From NCBI GenBank assembly GCA_946122785.1, contig CAMGYJ010000002.1, forward strand, positions 42,558,495 to 42,622,494: 64,000 bases of DNA, in the 5' to 3' direction. The notes beneath the pieces were generated by a model that worked only from the letters and a program-made list of their open reading frames with translations, did not search any database and was not told where the DNA came from. The DNA is from Linum tenue (Eukaryota; Streptophyta; Magnoliopsida; Malpighiales; Linaceae). Shown here in pieces: positions 58,512-64,000 of the stretch (positions are counted from its first letter, which is position 1; each line of letters starts with the position of its first letter). Position numbers and translations under genes: made by a program.

Positions 58512-59703
58512 ATGTCCGACGAAGAGAGCAAGACCTCAGCCTCCAAGTTGAAGTCGGCAGCTTCTCCCTCAATGGCACTGTCGCCACATCTTCTCCTTCA
58601 TCAATTCGATAGCCCTAGTCATCTTTACGTGGGCGATTTGCTTAGTGATGTAAATTACAGTGAGTGGGTAGTGGATTTTACTGATTCGCTCATTTCCAAG
58701 AATAAGTTGTGTTTCGTGGATGAAAGTCTCCCTGTGTTACAAACTCCGGCTGAAGTTGAAGTGTTGAAACAATGTAACGCAGTGGTCAAGGGCAGGCTTA
58801 AAACCTCCATGACAAAGGAAGTCCGCAGCAGTGTGCGTTTTGCAACCACGTCGCGGGAAATCTGGGTCGATTTAAAAACTCGATTTGGAGCAGGTAACGC
58901 TTCACGCCTGTACGAGCTTAAACGAACCATCATCTCGCTTCAGCAAGAGAAATCGTCTGTCTCAGCGTTCTACACCAGGCTACGTAGGCTTTGGGATGAA
59001 ATCCAATTCCTTACACCTTTGCTCGAATGCACATGTTCCGGCAGTAGTTGTGATGTGAAACGTCGACAAAGTGAGGTACGTGAAGGTGAAAGGCTTTTTT
59101 ATTTTCTAACGGGATGAGATGATGCTTTCTCGACAATGAAACCGCAAATCCTTGCGACGAAGCCGATCCCAAGCCTCGGGGAAGCATATCAACTGGTGAT
59201 GAATGATGCCCAACAGCGCCAAATTTCCAACAATCGTTCCCCTAGGCCTGAAGCAGCTGCCATCCAGGCTCAGGGGGAGCAACGTCAAGATCGATTGGAG
59301 CAACCTTTCACTCGGCTAGATCCGGACTCGGATGATCGCCCTCGTTGTTCGCATTGTCGCCGACGTGGTCATGCAAAAAAACATGCTATCAGCTCGTGGG
59401 TTATCCACAACGAGGGAATGATCAGCCAGAAGGTTCTCGGCGTCCATACCGTAATCTGCGCACCTCCCCACAAGTAGCACAGGTCGACGTAGCCTCCAGC
59501 CCGCTGCCAGGTCTTTCTGTGGCACAAATCACGGCCTTGAAGGCTTTGTTGGGATCTGATCTTTCGCAACCTGCTTCAGCTTCCATCGAGCCTTCCTTAA
59601 ACATGGCCGGTACGTTCTCTCCTCAACTCGTTACCTTAGCAACTTGGGTTATAGACTCTAGATGTAACGAGCATATAGATAATGACATTTTTTTATTGGA
59701 TGC
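58512..59703 (+). pseudogene. Ty1/copia gag and protease start, truncated
   Basis: A 201-codon gag frame (58512-59117) shows the UBN2/copia gag pattern: YVGDLLSDVNYSEWV, then IWVDLKTRFGAGNASRLYEL and FYTRLRRLWDEI. An in-frame TGA at 59115 interrupts it. The frame continues through a zinc knuckle (CSHCRRRGHAKK) where a frameshift near 59383 moves the rest (TCYQLVGYP) to another frame. The protease start WVIDSRCNEHI (about 59646) replaces the usual DSGA with DSRC. The element is cut at 59703 by an inverted LTR; no integrase or RT follows. Confidence 0.85.
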
Positions 59704-61004
59704 TGACTCGCCTGTACCGTCTCACTAGAAAGTGGCCAAGTGTAACCACCAACTAATGCGTAGTATAGCGGGTTTAGCTTTAATTGTCAACCCAGGTCCT
59801 AGATGTGATGACTACTCGTGAATTTCTTATTATTTAGCGGTTTAACTGTAGTGAAGTATCAACTAAGCTAAACAAACACAAAGCAGCAAATGTTGTGGTT
59901 CAAGTTTGAGAGGTCACCCAGATATGGTTCCCCCTAGATTGCAGTTAAGTCAGGTTATAATTCTCCAAGTCCCGATTCAATGAATGTTATCTTGCAGAAG
60001 GTTCTTATTCAGTCTGAAGTCTCGACTAAAGGTCTCCAGACCCTCTTAATCTGAATACCCGGCGAGCGACTAACCTCCACTGGAGTAAATAAACTAAGGC
60101 CCTAACGTGCAAAACCTCCTCTATTGGAGTAAATCCAGTACAGAGTAGTGAATTGACTCCTCGACTAAAGTAGTCGATTCACCACGTTCAATTAAGGGTG
60201 CTCTATCAACCTAGGCAGATATTCTTAATCTAGGTCAAAGCAGGAATCACGAGAATTTGATCAGGATTCATGCAATTCAGAAAATCATGCCTCAATTGAA
60301 TATAATCGATCTCAGAAGAACATGTACTTGGGCTCATACAACCAAACCTAACATACAAATCTAGGGTTCTTCATACCCAGGTGAGAGAGAGAGTTTACTC
60401 CATAGAGAGAGAATGGAAATCAGCTTCAGATGCAGAAATCATTCTTTGGAGGATAAAAAAATCGGCTTCTAGTAATCAATCGGCACTTCTCCAAACTTCA
60501 ATCGAGCTCCAATGATGTTGAATCTCGATCTAGGTCACTTGGAGGCTTTGTTCGTCGGTTTCTCTCTCTAGATTTTTTGCTTTCCTTCTCTAAAACTCAG
60601 ATTGCTTCCCAAAGAGCCCAAACTTTGCTTGAAACATCAGCAAATCCCGATACCCAACCCAAATACCTGGTCGGGTATTAAGAGGACTGGCCATGTATTT
60701 TGGCTTCTCGGTCGGGACCCCTTCTGCTTCCCCGGCCTCCAAATCTCCATTTACCCGGTCCCAATCCACTTACCCTCGGTCGGGTATTATAGTGACCTAA
60801 TTGGGTATTTCGCCTGTCATCTCCTCCTTGACGCCAACTCTCCATTTTCTACCCGAAACTCGCCTCCAAGCCTCCCTTTCCGCGCCAAGTCCTGAAATAT
60901 GACATAAATGCATAACCTAGCGTGAAATCGACTTAAAACACGAGAATTGACTCTCAAACGGTTCAATAATGACGGCCAAAACATTTGCAAATAACGGTCT
61001 ATCA
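59704..61004 (-). mobile_element. Athila-family LTR, inverted
   Basis: It starts TGACTCGCC and ends CGGTCTATCA. Its reverse complement starts TGATAGACCG like the LTR at 20494. Its layout closely follows the solo LTR at 11342 (tgactcgcctgtaccgt, then gcgtagtatagcggg). It lacks the CACACGGCCGTGTG palindromes but has repeated gggtatt/cgggta words (60650-60800) at the same place. To its right is the inverted polypurine tract and internal sequence. Confidence 0.9.
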
Positions 61005-61671
61005 AATTCTCCCACACTTAACTGTTTGCTTGTCCCCAAGTAAACCTGACCAAACCAATGCAACTCTCCAGACCTCTACAGCAACATGCAACGCTTATCA
61101 TCCCTAGAGGATTTCCTAGATCATTCAGCAGCTTACGAGGTCAACTGGTCTTCTAAGACGTCCCCTATCTCTCTTAATGCGAGTACTAGACTCAAACCAG
61201 GATCTTGTGAAGCAGTGGAACTAAGACAACCAATTCATGGATACGGAGACTCACACAATTTAACAACCAATGACTCTTTGTATCGGGTGCTCTTTCATTT
61301 CATCTCACTTGTTGGAACCCCTTTTCCTTGTTACTTGTTCCTTTTTCTTTTGTTTCACTTTTCTGGGGTTCCAACTATAGTTTTTTTATGCGTGATTGGC
61401 CCTTGTTAGGTGAGCAAGAGCAATTTCTGTACATGTCGCTCGCCAGAGTACTTCTTTTAACTCCTTTTCCTCATTTCGTGTGGAGGGTCAATGAAATTAA
61501 GGGGTGTCGGACGCTCTATCCGTGCACTTAAAAACACATCCTCAAGTAGGCAAACCGTTCAACGGGTGGAATTTTTACTTGTACCAGAGACACTTAGCTT
61601 CACCTTGTAGGCTTACCCCATAAGGATCACTAAAATCTCTTCCAAAACCCGATTTTCTGCAATGAACAGTG
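61005..61671 (-). mobile_element. Internal 3' end of the inverted Athila-family element, truncated
   Basis: The reverse complement shows tggggacaagcaaacagtta and agtgtgggagaatt immediately before the LTR, as at 26818-26854. There is no coding sequence. Similarity stops near 61671, where sequence starting TGATAACACC begins, possibly another LTR-like fragment. Confidence 0.7.
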
Positions 61672-61837
61672 CCACTGATAACACCTAAATTATACATATA
61701 TTTACCTACACGTTTACATCCTAAAATGACCTAAATTGTACCAAGTTCATTCGATTTCCCGATTTTATTCTTGCTTTTGTGTTTGAATCATGTTTCAGGG
61801 TATTCTATCCAATAAGAACGGAATAATGAGTCAATTC
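61672..61837. other. LTR-like fragment, unassigned
   Basis: It begins TGATAACACCTAAATTATAC, in the style of a Ty3 LTR start, and is AT-rich. No matching end or partner was found in this window. Confidence 0.3.
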
Positions 61838-61940
61838 AAAAAAAAGATGGTTAGGGTTCGAAATCTGGCGCCAGTGGAACTCGAGCCCGCGACGTCCCAG
61901 GCGAGGGCAAATAGCCGTACCACTCCGGCCGCGTCCCCTT
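61838..61940 (-). mobile_element. tRNA-derived SINE-like sequence
   Basis: On the minus strand, a box-A-like GCGGCCGGAGTGG (61920-61932) is followed 32 bp later by a box-B-like GGCTCGAGTTCC (61877-61888). After that come tttcgaaccctaaccatc and a T-run (61838-61845). This layout fits a short tRNA-related SINE. There is no intact cloverleaf, so I do not call a tRNA gene. Confidence 0.4.
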
Positions 61941-62094
61941 TTGTTATCAATATACAAAACCCATAGTATATTATGGTGATGGATCACGGAAAGAGAGCTA
62001 ATTAACAATGCAGAGTCAAACCGCAAACTGCTAAACATAAGGAAAAGCTGGTTCATTTTGGGATTCTCGTGGGAGGCTAGTAGTTGAAGCTGGT

Positions 62095-62846
62095 GGCTAA
62101 CGTCCAAATAAAGAAGCAAGCACGTCCAAATAATGAAGCAAGCACGTCAAAGCTGTTCATATTTGAAAGCAGCTGCCTCGTCCATTATTTGAAAGCAAGT
62201 AGCTGGCCATTGAAAGCAAGCTCGTCCATTATTTGAAAGCAAGCAGCTGGCCATTGAAAGCAAGCAGCTGGTGCAAATCAAAGCGGTCGAGAGACAAGCA
62301 AGCAGCTGTTCCATTTATTACAAGCAAGTAGCTGGCCTGCAAATCTCAAGCATGTAGCTCAAGCAAGTAGCTGAATTTGTACTATAAATAGAGGGAGGGT
62401 TTGTGTTGAGAGAGAGAGAAGACACACACACTATACACCCTACTTCTACACTTTGCTCTTCCTTTCTTGTATTTGAAGTTAGCCGAAACTCTGTCCACTT
62501 TTCATTCCAAACTCTTGTTACTTCTTTTCATTTCGTTAATCATATCTTCGATTTCATCCATCGTGGTTCTCATGTTCGTATTCGTATTTGGGAATACCGT
62601 GGTATATTGCGTTATTGAGATTACCAAAGTAAGCTTCTGTTCTGTGGGGTTTTGATAATCATTTGTGGTGGTAGATTGGTTGGTTTCCACCGTCTTCGCC
62701 CAACGATTATTCCCCCGTCAGATGTTTGCTAGGTGTAGTCTATTAACTCAATATACATACTGTATTCTCAACCGCTCCGTCTTTGTCATCGTCATCATCA
62801 TGGTAATGTTCTCAACCTTCATCTTTCTAAATCTCATCATGTCCGG
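62095..62846 (+). other. LTR-like promoter segment with AAGCAAGCAGCTGG repeats
   Basis: About nine imperfect copies of a 20-35 bp unit (gaaagcaagcagctggccat) at 62110-62370 lead to a clear TATA box (tataaata, 62383-62390), a GA-rich start region and a pyrimidine-rich leader. This is typical of a copia-type LTR U3-R region. No LTR ends, primer-binding site or coding sequence could be assigned before the next LTR. Confidence 0.5.
62383..62390 (+). promoter_or_regulatory. TATA box in the LTR-like segment
   Basis: TATAAATA is followed by gagggaggg and, about 20-50 bp on, a plausible start region (gagagagagaagacacacac). Confidence 0.5.
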
Positions 62847-64000
62847 TGATAGACCGTTATTTACACATGTTTTTACCCCTGTTCTTACACCGTTTGAGGT
62901 ATTGATTCTCGTGTTTTAGGCCGATTTCACGCTAGGTTGTGCTTGGTTGTGATATTTCAGGTCCTAGTACATGAATGGAGGCTTGGGAGCGAGTTTGGGG
63001 TCGATTGGACGAAGATCGGACGCATGGCGAGGTTCTAAGGAAGCCACACGGGCAGTCCTGGTTATCGCACGGCCGTGCAAGTTGCATTGGTGGCCGTGTG
63101 ACTTTCGCCGAGAGCAAACACGGGCATCCCAGGAAATCCACACGGCCGTGCAACCCTGGCCGTGTGGGATGGCTGAAGGCCAACTTAATGATACGCTGCG
63201 TTTCGACTCGCACGGGAAATTGGGTGAGCCACATGGCCGTGTGGCCTGCCCGTGTGAGTCGGGAAATTCTGGTTTTTCAGCCAATTTCGAGCCAAAAGTG
63301 AAAGATCGGATTTTGAGAGCAAAAACATAGCCCTAGAGAGAGAAAGTACGAAGAACACATCCTAGAAGCTATCTTGGAGCTGGGTTTCATCGAATCGAGC
63401 TTGGAGATCGTCATAGGAGTGGAAATCATCATCCCGGAGCAGATTTTCCTCATCATTATGAGTATGACTACTCCGATTACTGTTTTCTCCTCTCTCTCTA
63501 TGGAGTAGAACCCTTCTCTCACTTGGGTATGAAGAACCCTAGTTCCTTGTGTTAGGGATTTGATTGTAATGACTTGGGATGATTATACTGTTTGATTTTA
63601 ATCGAATGATGCATGTTTATTGAGTTGTTTGAAGTCTGATCAGCTTTTCTCGATTTCTGCTGCAACCTAAGATAGATAGAATCTGATTAGGTTGTTAGAG
63701 CCTCTTCATTCGATAGTAGGAGATTGGTTATACGAGAGTTAGCCAGTTTACTGCTTTGTACTGGAATTCAATTCTAGTAGTGGAGTTCTATGTTCATAGC
63801 CTCAGCTTTCTACCCCGGTGAAGACTAGTCGTCTGCCGGATAGTTAGACTGAGAGGGCTTGGTCAGCTTAAGAGATTCCAAGCTACTGTCGGATCTTCCG
63901 CAGTCTAATCAACAGTAGATCAACCCAGGGGAATTACAATTGAACCTAACTAAGGGGCTAGGGGGACTCATTCCCGAGTGACTCTTACCTGCTTTTGAAA
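62847..64000 (+). mobile_element. Athila-family LTR, runs off the window
   Basis: It starts TGATAGACCGTTATTTACAC and is collinear with the LTR at 20494 (cacgggcagtcctgg and cacacggccgtg blocks at 63045-63260, then the distal part ending ...ctcttacc at the window edge). By eye it is more diverged from the 20494/26855 pair than those two are from each other. It may be a 5' LTR or a solo LTR. Confidence 0.9.

Noticed and set aside
61838..61940. Possible tRNA gene on the minus strand
   Set aside because: Box A and box B are recognisable, but no complete cloverleaf or proper acceptor pairing is seen and a T-run tail follows. A SINE-like origin is more likely.

Overview
This is nuclear DNA of a flowering plant, almost certainly a eudicot. 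It has short GT-AG introns, AT-rich spacers, long CT/GA microsatellites, F-box and multi-ubiquitin-like pseudogenes, and transposon families typical of plants: Athila-type Ty3 and Ty1/copia LTR elements, a TRIM, an L1 LINE with a DUF4283-like ORF1, PIF/Harbinger, MuDR-like, CACTA and hAT elements. I cannot name the species. No rRNA, tRNA, CRISPR or bacterial feature is present.

Region 1 (1-32.8 kb) is built on an old tandem duplication. Unit 1 (about 1.74-4.40 kb) holds two tiny minus-strand genes, called A1 and B1 here. Unit 2 holds their paralogues A2 (8.94-9.28 kb) and B2 (17.84-18.25 kb). Unit 2 has been stretched from about 2.7 kb to about 24 kb by stacked insertions: a 7.4 kb L1 LINE (itself hit by an inverted solo LTR and a hAT MITE), a Harbinger element (itself split by a 7.7 kb Athila-like element that lacks reverse transcriptase), a long-TIR element and a hAT MITE. 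Unit 1 shows the unoccupied sequence for several of these. A and B look like distant members of one two-exon family of roughly 85-95 aa proteins; I do not recognise the family.

Region 2 (32.8-47.2 kb) is a transposon graveyard over two minus-strand ubiquitin-like-domain pseudogenes. It holds a non-autonomous CACTA, a hAT element nested in a palindromic MITE, two elements with 9-bp target duplications and palindromic ends, two TIR elements inside the second pseudogene, a CACTA end fragment and another hAT MITE.

Region 3 (47.8-53.3 kb) is a complete-length MuDR-like element. Its TIRs are about 200 bp. It encodes a decayed minus-strand transposase and a divergent plus-strand GRF zinc-finger protein with an intact two-exon frame.

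Region 4 (53.3-64 kb) holds an F-box pseudogene split by about 3 kb of retroposon-like sequence plus a MITE. It is followed by a 5' copia fragment cut by an inverted Athila-family LTR, a tRNA-derived SINE-like piece, a TATA-bearing repeat-rich LTR-like segment, and the start of another Athila-family LTR that runs off the window.

The only frames that look functional are A2, B2, probably A1, the MULE GRF gene and the 439-aa Athila PR ORF. Everything else is decayed. All calls come from reading the sequence; no database search was run.
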